64,000 bases of DNA. Origin: Micropterus salmoides. Its lineage: Eukaryota; Chordata; Actinopteri; Centrarchiformes; Centrarchidae. Shown here piece by piece: positions 23,727-35,716 of the stretch. The stretch covers positions 24,446,772 to 24,510,771 of the forward strand of contig NW_024040374.1 of the NCBI RefSeq assembly GCF_014851395.1. Direction: 5' to 3'. The notes under the pieces are model-generated. The model worked only from the letters and a program-made list of their open reading frames with translations, was not told the DNA's origin and made no database searches. Made by a program: the position numbers and the translations under genes. How positions within the stretch are numbered: the stretch's first letter is position 1; every line of letters starts with the position of its first letter.

Positions 23727-25926
23727 TATTTAATTTTATTAATCAATCAAATTCTAATGTACAGAACATAGATCGCAAACCCCAGGAACCCCATGATCGC
23801 AAACCCCAGGAACAGGAAAACCAATGAAAAAAAATCCTTAATGAGAGGTTGCATTGAATTACAGAAGCCAGTGGAAAAGCAGCTAGATGTGATGTAACAT
23901 CTGGACTTTCTATTGATCTCTGAGAGCATGAATTTGCTACGCAGAAGCATGAACCGAAGGTTCACTCAACAAATGTCAGCGGTCAAACAGCAGCAGAAGG
24001 ACTGTTTAAGGCGGTAATTGTAGTTCTTAGTATTTTGTACATCTTCTCATATCGCACATGTAACAGCCAAACAAGAACACTCTTTTGCATACAGTTAATA
24101 GGGCAGAAAATATGATTTGTTTATGTAAATTCATATCAGTCAGCGTGTGACAATCGCGTGATAAACCCTGGCGTATCACACAGCCGTTTTTTTAATTACC
24201 TTATTGTGCTGTCTCTCCTCAGCAGAAAACTCCTGGAAGGAAGAGGCTTTTTCAATTAGGACTTCTCCCCCATCTGAGCTCCACTCTCTGCCACATGCTT
24301 TGTTATTCTGTGTGTGTGTGTGAATTATTTGGTAACCTTTCTAATTTCACACTTGTTAAGTTTCCATGTAAAAGGCAACATTTTAGAAAGAAGCCCCGGG
24401 GGGGGGGGTTGCATGTCATTAGTGACTGTGTGCGAGAGTGTGTGTGTGTGTGTGTTTGTGTGGATGTCAGGGGGTTGATAGTACACGTATTAGTAATATG
24501 AAATCAGGAGCAGGTTCAAGTCTCTCAAGGGCCTTTTTCCACATGGGCTTGGACACACACATACATTTCCTGCGACCAAATGAGGTGATCAGCCATTTGC
24601 CGTTGTTTGTGTTCTCAGGCCTCCCCAGGCACACTGTGCTGTGTGTTTCTGTGACGGCGATTATGCTTTCTTTGTGTTTGTTTCTCTGCCTCTCTTTCTT
24701 CCTCTTCCTAATTTATGTGTTGTTGTTGGAGCTGGTGCTGATAGGCCCAGAGATGGCATTTAGCTAAAGAGCAGAGAGGCTGTTAGCTTCTCCATTCATC
24801 TAATCAATCTCACTAATGAAACCGCTGTCCTCTCCACAGCCTCTTTCTTCTCTCTCTTCTCTCATCCTTCTCTCTCTTCTCCCTTCCTGCCCTCTACCCT
24901 CTCATCATTTGCTCTTCTTGTGCAAATATTCTTTTACTTTCTTGTGACACACTGCTACCCATTCTCATTTGGTTTCCTTCTGTCCTTCCATCCTCCCTTC
25001 CTTCGTGCAGCTGTCCTAGATTCACCACTGGTAGGTTTGTTCCCAGCGAGACTGCTTTTTCTGGTGTTTGCTTCCTCCATTTCAGTTAAACCCATGTCTC
25101 CTCCCCTCCCCCAGCAGAATAGATTGTGGATTGACCCAGTTAGGGTGAGAATGGGTATTGTACTGGGAGTGTATATGTGCCAAGGTGTGTATGTATTGTG
25201 TATTGTGCGTGAATATGTGTGTCTATGTGATGCACTGTAAGGCACATATTTTGTCCGCTGAAAAGTCTGTATCTATACATAATAATCACACACAAACATA
25301 AGCACACATGCCATTGTCAGATGTACACTCAACTTTATATTCCCAAATTACAACCACTGGCCTCTCCAGAGACCTTCCCTCAAAAAATAAATTCATGTAG
25401 AATGTGCTTTTTATCTGAGTATAAACTTGTAAGTGTGAGTGTCTGAGAGCAGGAGAGATGGAGACACAAACTGTCAATGTTGCACAGATATGGACAGAGA
25501 TGCACTGATGGAGGGAGGATAGGTGATGTGGTAAGGTGGGTAAGCTGAAACAATTAGTTGATGAATCAATTGGTCAATCAACCAAACATTGATGGACAAC
25601 AGACTTTCTAGGAAATTGCCATATTTGCTGCTTCCAGACTTCTAGCGGTCATATTTGATAGTATACTGAATATCTTTTGCAATTGTACAATGTACGATAA
25701 TGAAGGACACTGTAAATTACAGACTGGCGTCACAACAGACAGGAACGAAAAAATCACATCTGGGAGGGATGAGATCTGCAGAGCATGGTTGTAATAACAT
25801 GTCTTTATGATTAAAAGACATAAAAGCCCATCAAAACGTTATTCTGTGTAAACTAACGTTAACACCACAACACAAATTGTAGTGGCTTTTCCTCTGCCAA
25901 ACCCATTATATTTTATATCAGGACAC
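23727..25926. other. non-coding stretch, no gene seen
   Basis: Holds a short tandem duplication at about 23768-23813 (GATCGCAAACCCCAGGAAC occurs twice 27 bp apart), a G run near 24400-24408 and a short GT run at 24437-24454. No supported gene. Confidence 0.55.
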
Positions 25927-26968
25927 CTTATGCGGCATTCAGACCAACCGCGAATTTTCGCCTCATGACGAGTGAGTACATTCGCTGCAAGTGTTCACAA
26001 ACAACGCGAGCCGGCGATTTTAACACGATAATGTGACTAAACACAACTCGACATTACTATAGCTGTATGAATCCAAAGTAAACATTTTGCTGTGATTAAA
26101 TAGCAATAAATGGATTAAACTGATGCCGAAATAACTACAACATGATGCAGATTTGTTAAACATATGAATTGATGCTTTGTCAGGTCTGTCAGCAAGACAG
26201 CAGGACAACAACTTCTAAAATGTTTGTTTTCTGAATGGAGTTTGGATCGACCAGGGCTATGCTATGCTAACTTGGGCACAGTAAAGTACAATGATAGCTG
26301 GAATAAAGTTACAGACACATGTTTTCTGAATTCACCAGATAGTACAACCTCCTTGCTTTCTTTTCTCCAAATAATGTCGAGTTTTGTCCAGTTTTTATAT
26401 AAATATGAAGTCGTAGTCCGTCAGAGCTAACGACGCTAACAACAACACTGGAACTGGATGTGCTGTTGAGCTAGCTAGCTGTTGAGAAGCTCCAGTGAGG
26501 ATAAATCAACGTTGAAATAACAATTAATAATTAACTCCGAGCTCCTCCCGCGAGTAAACGGCATAGTTGTCAGAGCAGAATCCGACCAACTACGGGTGTT
26601 TATTTGTCTAATGGTTGCAGCGCTGCTCCCTGCTCCTCTCTCCCAAGTTTAGCAGCTCTCCGCCGACCAGCAGATTTTCAATCCCCTGCTCTGCCTGGCC
26701 CACTCCACACAACACTCTGAAGCCTCTGTGACGTACGGACAATCTCAACACTGATAGGCTATCGCGACTCAGCGTTATGCTACTTCTTTGCTTGAGTTGA
26801 AAATATTCAACTCACGCAAATTCCTTTGCGTCGCCAGCCCAGCCCCCCTTTTCGTCGCTTTGCGCCGCCTGACAGGAAATCGCGGCTCTATGCGTCTTTG
26901 CTTTGACTTTGTATGTAAACTCACCGCCCTGAACGCTCGCTTTGCTTTTGGTCTGAAAGCACCATTAG
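25927..26968. mobile_element. non-autonomous DNA transposon with TTCAGACCAA inverted ends
   Basis: The left end (CTTATGCGGCATTCAGACCA, 25927-25946) matches the reverse complement of the right end (CTAATGGTGCTTTCAGACCA). Both then run into CGCGAA or AGCAAAGCG-like CpG-containing sequence. About 1.04 kb long. The interior is AT-rich at the left and CpG-rich at the right (26520-26960), which differs from the surrounding DNA. No transposase frame. The type of element is uncertain; no clear target duplication is seen. Confidence 0.6.
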
Positions 26969-27449
26969 AGTATATAATCTATGGCAAGTTAATTTACTGC
27001 AGAAAAAAGAGAAACTGGGTCCAACTCATCATACATTTTTAAAGGTTTGGTGGAACCTTTTCCTCATTGTTAGAAAAATGTCATTACGGAGCATTAACTT
27101 GTGTTTTATATTGCACACTGCTTTAGTATTGGGGTTAAAATGTCAAAGGGATTTATCAGATTTAGTTAAATTAGTATTTTCCTTGGCCATGGAGTAATGG
27201 AGCAATTATACTGTTCATCTCAATGTTATGTGGTCCCATTTTGGCTGTTGTATTTGTAGTTTAAAATCATATTCACTTTATATTGTTGTATATTGGACAG
27301 AATACTGTCAAAGACCTTGTCTTTTCTCCGCTTCCCGTGGAATTAAGCCCTCGACTTCCCAGCAGAAAGAAGCAGATAGAGACTCTCGATACATAAGGTT
27401 GTGAATCTACAGACAAAATGTGTTTAAGGACATCTGCCAAGGGTGAGAG
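26969..27449. other. no gene seen
   Basis: AT-rich spacer between a MITE and the Penelope-like element. Confidence 0.55.
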
Positions 27450-27462
27450 TATGTAAAAGTAC

Positions 27463-28861
27463 ACCCTGGTCAGCAGAACCAGCCTCAGCCCTGACTAGAT
27501 CTGTAAATTACTCAACCTCTGTCTAAACACCACCTATTTCCAATACAACGAAGGATTCTACAGACAACTCAACAGCTCACCAGTGTTACCTATTGTGGCT
27601 AACATCTACATGGAAGAAATGGAGGGTAAAGCCCTTAACTCCTTCAGAGGAACAGCACAGAGCCACTGGTACAGATATATCGATGACATTTGGGTCAAAA
27701 TTAAAACCCAAGAAGTGCAAGCCTTCACAGAACACATCAACTCTGTGGACAGTAACATCAAGTTCTCACGAGAAGATGTCCACAACAACAGTTTGGCTTT
27801 CTTGGACTGTGCTGTATACATTGAAGAGGACAGGAGCCTGCAAATTGGGGTTTACTGGAAACCCACACGTGGATCAATACTTACTTTTTGATGCCCACCA
27901 CCCACTGGAACACAAGCTAGGGGTCATCAGAACCCTGCACCACAGAGTGGACAACATACCAACAAGCGCCTAAGCCAGAGAGAAGGAACAGAACCACCTG
28001 AAGAGGGCACTTACAGCCTGTGGATACCCTAAATGGACCTTTGTGAAAACAGCCACAAAATCCAGGAAGAAGACCACCACTACAGGTGATGAGGAGGTCA
28101 AATGCAACAACATTGTGATTCCATATATGTCTGGAGTATCAGAGAAACTCATAAGGATTTTCAACAAACACAACATCCCTGTGTTTTTTAAACCCAAGAA
28201 CATGCTAAGACAGATAGATGCCTGTACACCCCAAAGACCGCACACCAAAAAACAATCTAGTATATGCGATCCAGTGCAGTGAGGAATGCACAGACCTGTA
28301 TATTGGGGAAACTAAACACCACAACACAAACGCATGGCTCAACACAGAAGTGCTAACTCCTCAGGTCAAGACAGGTCAAGAGTTTATTTACATCTGAGGG
28401 ATAAAGGACACTCATTTGAGGATCACCAGGTGCACATTTTAGACAGAGAAGATGGATGGTTTGAAAGAGGTGTCAGAGAAGCCGTCGTTGAACAGAGGAG
28501 GGGGTCTACACTACCACTTATCCCCCACTTACTATGCTGTCCTTTCATCACTTCCCAGGAAACTAAACAAGCATTTCCTCTTGGCCTCAGGTGAAGATGC
28601 CTTGGTCATGGGTGGCTCTAACGACCATGACGACTGTCGTTACCACAGCCAGGAGCACTAACGAACCAGCAGTATCGATGATCCTAGCTAATAATCCCAG
28701 AGGTTATATAGTTGAGTTTCCCTACCAGTCGGTCAGAACTGAAGAAGTCTCTTGGATGAGGGATGAAACGTCTTCTAGTGTCTTCTACCAAGTCCAGTTG
28801 CCCTTGACCTCAACCTTTGTTGGATAACTATGATCTGGATGACTGAGAACCTTCACGGACA
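27463..28861 (+). mobile_element. Penelope-like retroelement, 5'-truncated
   Basis: This is a Penelope-like element (PLE): a reverse transcriptase followed by a GIY-YIG endonuclease, then a 3' untranslated tail ending TGAGAACCTTCACGGAC. The 13-bp sequence TATGTAAAAGTAC occurs at 27450-27462 and again at 28862-28874, a perfect target-site duplication that fixes both borders. Only about 1.4 kb is present, so the N-terminal half of the polyprotein was lost at insertion (5' truncation). Two much shorter copies of the same tail lie at 47257-47307 and 57976-58049. Confidence 0.93.
27500..28590 (+). pseudogene. PLE reverse transcriptase / GIY-YIG endonuclease remnant
   Basis: The protein would copy the element's RNA (reverse transcriptase) and nick target DNA (GIY-YIG nuclease). 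The open segment from 27583 starts after the PIVANIYMEEME motif and includes the catalytic RYIDD box (Asp-Asp at 27682-27687). It then passes through LAFLDCAVYIEED. Near 27870 the frame shifts, and the alternative frame continues with DQYLLFDAHHPLEHKLGVIR. A third frame from about 27970 carries WTFVKT, NNIVIPYMSGVSEKL and FFKPKNMLRQ. The nuclease part shows DLYIGETK (28293-28316), then after another shift RMAQHR, HLHLRDKGHSFEDHQVHILD and ERGVREA. At least four frame breaks are visible, so no protein is made. The nuclease's YIG, Arg and Glu landmarks are all still readable, which argues for a fairly young insertion that decayed by small indels. Confidence 0.9.
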
Positions 28862-28874
28862 TATGTAAAAGTAC

Positions 28875-29142
28875 CTTCATCTGAACATCATTCAGTATCT
28901 CATAGCCTAACACGCTAACAAGAATATTGCAATAACCTCTGAAAGACAACTCATTCTTTGTGAATTCATCTTTAGTGCCACTGCAGCTGTGGTTAATCTT
29001 TTACTCCTCCTTTCCATTCATCACCAGTTTGGATTTCTAAGTGCTCCAAACACCTCCAAGGTAGTGTACAGAGATGTGAAATAAAAAGGAGAAAGTGAGT
29101 AAAACTGTTTAAAGTGACAGCGAGAGAGATTGCCCTTGGTGG
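28875..29142. other. no gene seen
   Basis: Short spacer between the Penelope-like element and the next transposon end. Confidence 0.5.
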
Positions 29143-29190
29143 AGGGCTGGGCGATATATAGAATATATTCAAATATCAGTTAATGTGTGA
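29143..29190 (+). mobile_element. hAT-like end interrupted by the LINE
   Basis: AGGGCTGGGCGATATATAGA is a typical start of a teleost hAT-type repeat. It runs straight into the LINE at about 29191. Its continuation may be part of the DNA after 30588, but no matching right end is visible. Confidence 0.45.
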
Positions 29191-30362
29191 TTTGGAATTA
29201 ACAATCTCACCTTAGATAAATCAGCCAACACCATACTCATCCTTCTCGATTTAACTGCTGCCTTTGATAACATCTCTTACAACATCTTCCTGGACCGTCT
29301 AGCATCCATTGGTATCATCAACAAATCCCTGAACTGGTTCACATCATACCTGTCTGGCCGCACTCACTTTGTACAAATTAAAAATGTTCAATCACAACCC
29401 TCCCCAGTCACCAGTGGTGTTCCCCAGGGATCAGTCCTGGGTCCCCTCCTTTTTATAATTTTTTTACTTCCCCTTGGTTCTATTCTCAGGAAATATAATA
29501 TCCAATTTTACAGCTACGCGGATGACACCCAGCTCTACTTCTCCACCAAACCTACATCTATGATCCCTCTGTCTTCTCTAACTGACTGCTTAGATGAAGT
29601 TAAAACCTGGTTCACTCAAAACTTCCTCAAACTTAACAGTGATAAAACTGAAATTCTCCTGGTTGGCTCCAAATCCACCCTAGCAAAATGTCCAAATTTC
29701 GCTCTCCTCATTGACAGTTCCACTGTCCCCTCCTCCCCCCACGTCAAGTGTCTTGGTGTCATCCTCGACAGCACACTTTCTTTTGAAAAACACATCAATA
29801 ATCTTACCTGGTCTGCTTATTTCTACTTACGCACCATCAGTCTCCTTCGTCCGTCACTTACACATCATAACACTGCTACTCTCATCCACGCTCTTGTCAC
29901 TTCCCGTATTGATTACTGTATCTCCCTTTCTCTGGTCTATCTCACAAGTTCATTCATAAACTCCAACTGGTCCAAAACTCTGCTGACCGTACTATCACCA
30001 GAGCCCCAGTCTCTGAACACATTGCTCCACTTCTAAAACAACTGCACTGGCTTCCTGTTAAACACTGTATTGATTTTAAAGTTCTTCTTCTCACCTTCAA
30101 AACACTCCATAATCTTACTCCTCCTTATCTCTCTGAACTCCTTCAGCCCTACACCCCATCCCGAACTCTCCGATCCTCTTCTTCCTCACTACTTTCCATT
30201 CCTTCTGTCCCCATTCCATCTACAATGGGGTTCAGTGACTTCAGCTATTGTGCACCTCACCTTTGGAACGCCCTCCCTCTATTCATCCGTACAACAGACT
30301 CCCTATCCTCCTTTAAGACTTTGCTCAAAACCCACTTATTTCGAAAGGCCTACCCCACATAA
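29191..30362 (+). pseudogene. LINE ORF2 reverse transcriptase, C-terminal part, one frameshift
   Basis: The LINE ORF2 protein nicks DNA and copies the element's own RNA at the break. The frame is open from 29191 to the stop at 30034-30036. It shows LLDLTAAFD, SYLSGR, GVPQGSVLGPLLF and YADDTQLY (the catalytic Asp-Asp box), then NSDKTEILLVG and LGVILDSTLSFEKHI. After SRIDYC the frame jumps by one base near 29930. The shifted frame carries HKLQLVQNSADRTITRAP, LKQLHWLPV, FKVLLLTFKTLHNLTPPYL and LWNALP and ends naturally at 30360-30362. Apart from the missing N-terminal endonuclease and one frameshift the sequence is strikingly intact, so this is a recent insertion. The clade (L2 rather than another CR1 relative) is judged from memory of family sequences. 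Confidence 0.9.
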
Positions 30363-30550
30363 TTCCATCTTCCACCAGCTTCATGATGAATTGCTTTTTA
30401 AAATTGTTTTACTCTATTCTATTTTATCTTAATCTTTAAATTGTGTCATGTTTTGATTTTCTTTATTGTATTGCCTTCTTGAAATGTGTTTTAACTGTTT
30501 TAATCTGTAAGGTGTTCTTCATTGCTATGAAGGGCGCCCACAAGTAAAAT

Positions 30551-30551
<1 letters not shown>

Positions 30552-30587
<36 letters not shown>
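30552..30587. repeat. (TTA)n LINE tail
   Basis: About twelve TTA units at the 3' terminus of the LINE. Confidence 0.95.
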
Positions 30588-30590
<3 letters not shown>

Positions 30591-31763
30591 GCAGATGACC
30601 AGTTTGTCATATTCAAGTTTTCAGTGTTTTCCGCTGTTCGCCGCTGAGTTACGTTACCTTAGTCATCCATACAGTGTGTAGATAAGTTAAGGTTGCCGAA
30701 TAATAGTTACTGAAAGCTATGTGGTGTGCTTGCTAGCACAGAAAGTAAATAAAAATCCCTGTTTCTTTAACGTTACTACGGCCTTTTCTACTCTTCACAG
30801 CAGAGTTGGTCCAGACGGTAAAAAGCTAGCTAGATAGCAGCTACGAATCATTGTGATTTAATTTTGGTGAACACAACACACAGCCTTTCAGTAGCTATTA
30901 TACTGCAACCTGTGCTTATATACACACTTTATGGCTGAGTAAGGTAACGTGACTGCACATTACACACCGGGAAAGACCCAATTATATTATTTATAGCCAT
31001 ATCAACCAGCCCGACCTTCGGGCCCCTCTATCTCTGCACCATTTCTTTCTGAAATCTGTTTCATGTGTCTGTGTCCAACGACATACGTGTGTGTACATGT
31101 ATGTCACACTGTATACTGTGTGTGTTTGTATGTAGCCTTGGGGTGTGATGTGTGCTGGACAGATACCCTACAGAGAGCCTTTGTGGAGAAGTCTTCCCTG
31201 CAGCAAGGTCGCTCCTATCCCCCCTTTCCCTTGCTCCTCTCTTCCCTCAGTCAGTGTATCTCTGTCTACATCTGTGCAACATTCATAGTTTTCATGTCTC
31301 TGTCTCTCTCTATCTCTCACACTTATACATTTATACCCAGACAAAAGGCACAAAGGCGGGTCTCTGGTGAGGCTTGTGGCTGTAACTTCGGAATATAAAG
31401 TTGAGCGTTTATCTGACATGGCGTGTGCGCTTTGGTGTGTGCTTGAATGTGTGAGGCTGTGACTTTGTGGGGGTCTGCTGGGTAGCGGCACTGTTTATAA
31501 TGTATAGATACGCTGACTTTTGTCAGAGGACAAAACATGTTCCTTAGAGTGCATTGCATAGACACACATATTCATGCACAAACACACAAGCTTATACATT
31601 TAAAAGCTGAGAAATCATTCACCGTGTTGTATATGTTGTCCTTACATACTGTATACAGGAGCCTATAAACACACAAAACATTATTCATTTTCAATAGTAC
31701 ATTCTCAGAGGGACATTCTGTCCTTGTAATGCTTTGATGTACACCCAAGTGTGGCACTTTTAG

Positions 31764-31807
<44 letters not shown>
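31764..31807. repeat. (GT)n microsatellite
   Basis: 44 bp of GT. Confidence 0.96.
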
Positions 31808-31810
<3 letters not shown>

Positions 31811-31918
31811 CTGCAGGACAGTGATACTATAATTCCCCTGCTCTCCCACTGTGAACAGAGGAACCGCATTGCCACAATTTTACCTTTGAGTCTTTAATAC
31901 ACACACATAGTATTCTCA

Positions 31919-31920
<2 letters not shown>

Positions 31921-31965
<45 letters not shown>
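31921..31965. repeat. (CA)n microsatellite
   Basis: 45 bp of CA, about 115 bp after the preceding GT tract, so the two could pair. Confidence 0.96.
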
Positions 31966-31968
<3 letters not shown>

Positions 31969-33551
31969 TATACATACAGTCCTCAGTTGGATGCACATCA
32001 ATCATAGCTCCAGCCTCACCTGTCATTGTCTTTGTTGTTGCTTATACAAACATCCTTTTCCTGGTCCACCGAGTAAGGACCCCAATCAGGATTTACATTC
32101 CCAGCATAACACCTTTTTGCTCTCACACACACTCCCTCCCACTGGGTAGGACAAAAAACACAACAGCACCCTTTCAGTGAAAAGCATAGAGGACAGTTTA
32201 CTCTTGGAATTATAGTAAATCAAATTAAAAAAAAGTGAAATAGAATTTGGGTTCTTTGTGGAGAAGTTAAGTTGATTTGTGATTATGATAAAAGAGAAAA
32301 ATAATGGATGGTAAAGATATAGAGAGCAAGAACGTGAAATTGGGACAGTCAAGTCAGAAGGAGGCACAGGTGAGGCGTGTGTGTGTGTGTGATGAGCCTG
32401 CATAAACATGCATAGTGCTGAATGCTGATCAGGAACAATAAAACCTCCATTAAAGATTTATTCTGGAGAGACAGAATAAGGGAGGGCCAGATGATAGAGA
32501 GAGGGAGACAGGAGGTGGAGGGAGGTAGAAGGGAATGGGAGGGGGAGAGAGAGGACTCAGGTTTGTGTCACAGAGTGGATTATACCAAAGACACCTCTTT
32601 CCACCCATCACTGCGAGACACACACACAAACACACACACACATGCTTGTGCTCAGACTCCCGTGTGCATTTTAATAGCCCTGTCACCTCCAGCTATAATA
32701 CCAGACAATGGCTCTGAGCAGACACTCGTCTTCAGAAGTGTCTTGCGTGCTTCCTGACAGGCTCAAGCGAGAGCTAACTGGCTAGCTCACCACAATTATA
32801 GATCTCATCTGTGTAGTCAGAGCTACGGCAAACCTTAGCACAACAAGCCTGAGGCCTACTCTGTCAAAATGTCACCTGGAGAGGGCTGTGCTCCAGGCGA
32901 GACACCCGTGGGGAAATGGAATCTAATTCCCCCCCCCCCACCCCCCCCACCCACCTCCAATGTGTGCTGTCAGCTTTATCTCAGAGCTCCAAACCCATAC
33001 CCCCCTCTTCTACAAGACCCCGTTTTCATCCCATTTGAGATGATTGAGATTCAGAGTTGATGCTGATGACATTTGAGCAGGTACTTTACTGTTCCCCTCG
33101 CTAGACTAGTGACTGACTACTGACTGGGTGAAATGCTAAATGTATGGAGAGAAAGAGGAGGGGGTGGTAGTTACGGTAAGTCGGACATGGAAAATGGGAC
33201 TCTGTGGAGAAGACGTAAAGAAAGGAGGAGACAAAGAAGGACTGGGGTGGCTAAGGTTAGAGAGCTGAAAGAAAACCACAACCTATATTACAGATATGGG
33301 GGGGAGAAGGAGGATGCAGATGGAGAGTGATGAGGGGAGTAGAGGAGTGGAGGAGTGGAGGAGACAGGGAGATGGTGGGGAGGAGGAGAAGGAGGATGTG
33401 GGAGAAATGAGGGGGAAAAAATTGCACACAACGGGCAGCTGGAACAGTGGAGGGCAGGGTGTCTCAGGAGTGGGACATTGACCCTTAAATTAACTTGCTC
33501 TGCAACAGAATCAATCGAAAGATCCTCGTGTAGGCTGCCAGGATTAATGCA

Positions 33552-33552
<1 letters not shown>

Positions 33553-33589
<37 letters not shown>
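33553..33589. repeat. (GT)n microsatellite
   Basis: 37 bp of GT. Confidence 0.96.
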
Positions 33590-33590
<1 letters not shown>

Positions 33591-34092
33591 CACCGTGCGT
33601 GGGAATATGATTATCAGTGTGTGTGAGAACACTATGACGAGGAAAATTATGTTTGATTACTAAAGACCCCAGTGAGGGTTTGCAATATCAGCCTCTGTGC
33701 TCCTTTGGTATTTTCCTAAGCCTTGATGGTGGTGTGTTTTTCTGATAGCCCTGTCTTGTTCATTTTCCATTGGACTTGTTAAACAGGAAGCTCTGCATAG
33801 TGGATAGAAAGTTTGAACCGGTGTCTGTGATTGCGAGAGGACTTTTACACCACAAAGCTGCCTCACTCCACAGAAGTGCAGATGAGTTGAGACAAATTCA
33901 GTCAATGAATGATAGTAATTGACTTAATTCACAGTGGACAATGTTTACAAATTGCTTTGTCAGACACAGTGAAAGCATGCTGCTCAGTGGATACAGAGTG
34001 GTTGATAAAAGGCTTTAAAACAGCAAATCAACCAAAGACAATGAATGAAGATAAAATCAAGTTATACAGTATCAATAATAAAGTAGAATTAA

Positions 34093-34949
34093 AGCCCCCT
34101 CCAGCCAGATTGACCGGCTGGGGTGTTCACTAACGATATGCTGTGTTAACATCACTACACTACAAGTTTAGTACACTTTACTGCTGGCAGGATTATTACT
34201 TACCCATGATAGAAACTAATGTGCACGTATCAGCTGTTATCAATCATACAGTCGATGGACCTGTCACGCACTGCACACGATAACTCCCACTACGTTTTAT
34301 GGTGCGCTTACTGTACCACCGGGATGTGGGGGGTGCCTTCGCCGATGCATTGGTAAAACAGACTGTATATAAGACGGTGGCAGGTGAAAGTGCAACGTGT
34401 TTTCTGTCATCTGTCATCTAACACCGCACGCACAGATGCCATAATGAAAATGAACAGCACACTAAACCAAGAGGAGGATACTAAAAAATAAAATGAAGAC
34501 CCTCTGTTAGCTAACTTTCTGCAATAACTATGTTAGCTAACTACACCTGGCTAACTACAACTTAGTTAACTTAGCTAACGTTAAGTAAACTAGAAAGACA
34601 AGCCAACAATCAGACACAGAGAGACCTACTGTAAGTTCTAAGTAAATTACATGATAAATTGGTTAGCTAGCTCACAGCGATGTTTATCAGTTTGATGCTC
34701 TGACTTAACGAGGCGTGGCGGCGTGACAGTTTTTTGACGGCGCATGAAGGTGCGCCTACGCAAGCTTGGAGAATGACATACGTCACCACCCCGTTTTAAT
34801 AACTAAGCAACTTTTACAACTTTGAGCACAAAATTAAGCTAATTGTCAAAAAATATTTGGTGAACTATGTGGGTAATCAACATTTTAAGGAAATGACTCA
34901 GAAAAATATGAAATATCATAGAAATGTCAAAATACACTGGAGGGGGGCT
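34093..34949. mobile_element. TTAA-flanked MITE with AGCCCCCTCCAG ends
   Basis: The left end AGCCCCCTCCAG (34093 on) and the right end CTGGAGGGGGGCT (to 34949) are inverted repeats, one extra base on the right. Each is bordered by TTAA (34089-34092 and 34950-34953). TTAA duplication is the signature of piggyBac- and Kolobok-type elements. About 857 bp, no transposase frame. The inside has GCTAAC/GTTAGC motifs near 34495-34590 and a TATATAAG box at 34366. Confidence 0.8.
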
Positions 34950-34953
34950 TTAA

Positions 34954-35401
34954 AGGCAACACATCACACTGCCGCTGGTCTATAAACACAAGTTTTGAGA
35001 AGTGATTTAAAAGATGGTCCTGATTCTGCTGTCTGTCCTCAGTGTTGTGATTCTACTTCTTACTTCCTGATACTTCCTCTGTCTTGCTGCCTGCCTTCTT
35101 CTCTCTGGTATAATCTTTGTGTTGGCACGTTTGTTTCTCCTTGAGCATTTGGATCCATGTTTGCAGGTTATTAACAGTTTGATCCCCATCTATTAGATCT
35201 GAAGTGGAGCCAGTGCCTGTTGTCCAGCTCCACACTGAGCTTGTCTATGCTGGCCAACACCCCCCCCCCCCCCACACACACACACACAATTATCCATGGC
35301 AGAGGGTCAGAGGTTTGCCTGTGAATGCGTTTGTCATGGATGGACTGATGTCCTTACGGTGCTATAGGGAGCAGGGCCATTATCGCCCTTTGTGTCTGTG
35401 T

Positions 35402-35439
<38 letters not shown>

Positions 35440-35714
35440 ATAAAAATTTGGACCCACGCTAATTGCTCACCTTTTGCTCCTCCCCTCCCTGCTTGTTGTC
35501 TGTCAATTGTTGTGTCTGCCTTTCCCTTTTCCCCCACACATACCTCCATCTGTTTCTGTCTCCAGCCCCCCTTATGTTTATATGTACTAGCACCAGAATT
35601 AACTACTTTATGTGAATGAGTGATTTTAATAAAAGGTTGGTCGGCTCAATATATATAAAAATGTAAGAATGTACATTTTTCTGAAAACATGACATTGAGT
35701 CAACCTTTTTAAAC
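34954..35714. other. no gene seen
   Basis: Contains a C run with CA at 35262-35287 and (GT)n at 35393-35438. No supported gene. Confidence 0.55.
35393..35438. repeat. (GT)n microsatellite
   Basis: 46 bp of GT with one TC interruption. Confidence 0.94.
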
Positions 35715-35716
35715 TA

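Larger units (their letters stand above)
29191..30587 (+). mobile_element. L2-clade LINE, 5'-truncated
   Basis: Contains the second half of a non-LTR reverse transcriptase, the C-terminal ORF2 region, a roughly 185-bp 3' untranslated region and a (TTA)n tail (30552-30587). The tail phrase CACAAGTAAAATGTATTATT followed by TTA repeats is usual for L2-type elements in fish. About 1.4 kb of an estimated several-kilobase full element, consistent with incomplete reverse transcription. It appears to have landed in a hAT-type repeat. Confidence 0.9.
30588..34088. other. non-coding stretch, no gene seen
   Basis: The first 400 bp (GCTAGC and ACGTTA motifs) may be the continuation of the hAT-type repeat interrupted by the LINE. 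Also holds (GT)n 31764-31807, (CA)n 31921-31965, (GT)n 33553-33589, a C-rich run 32929-32961 and a purine-rich tract 33140-33420. No supported gene. Confidence 0.55.

Noticed and set aside
23757..23815. CRISPR-like short repeat (GATCGCAAACCCCAGGAAC twice)
   Set aside because: Only two units 27 bp apart in eukaryotic DNA; a simple local duplication.
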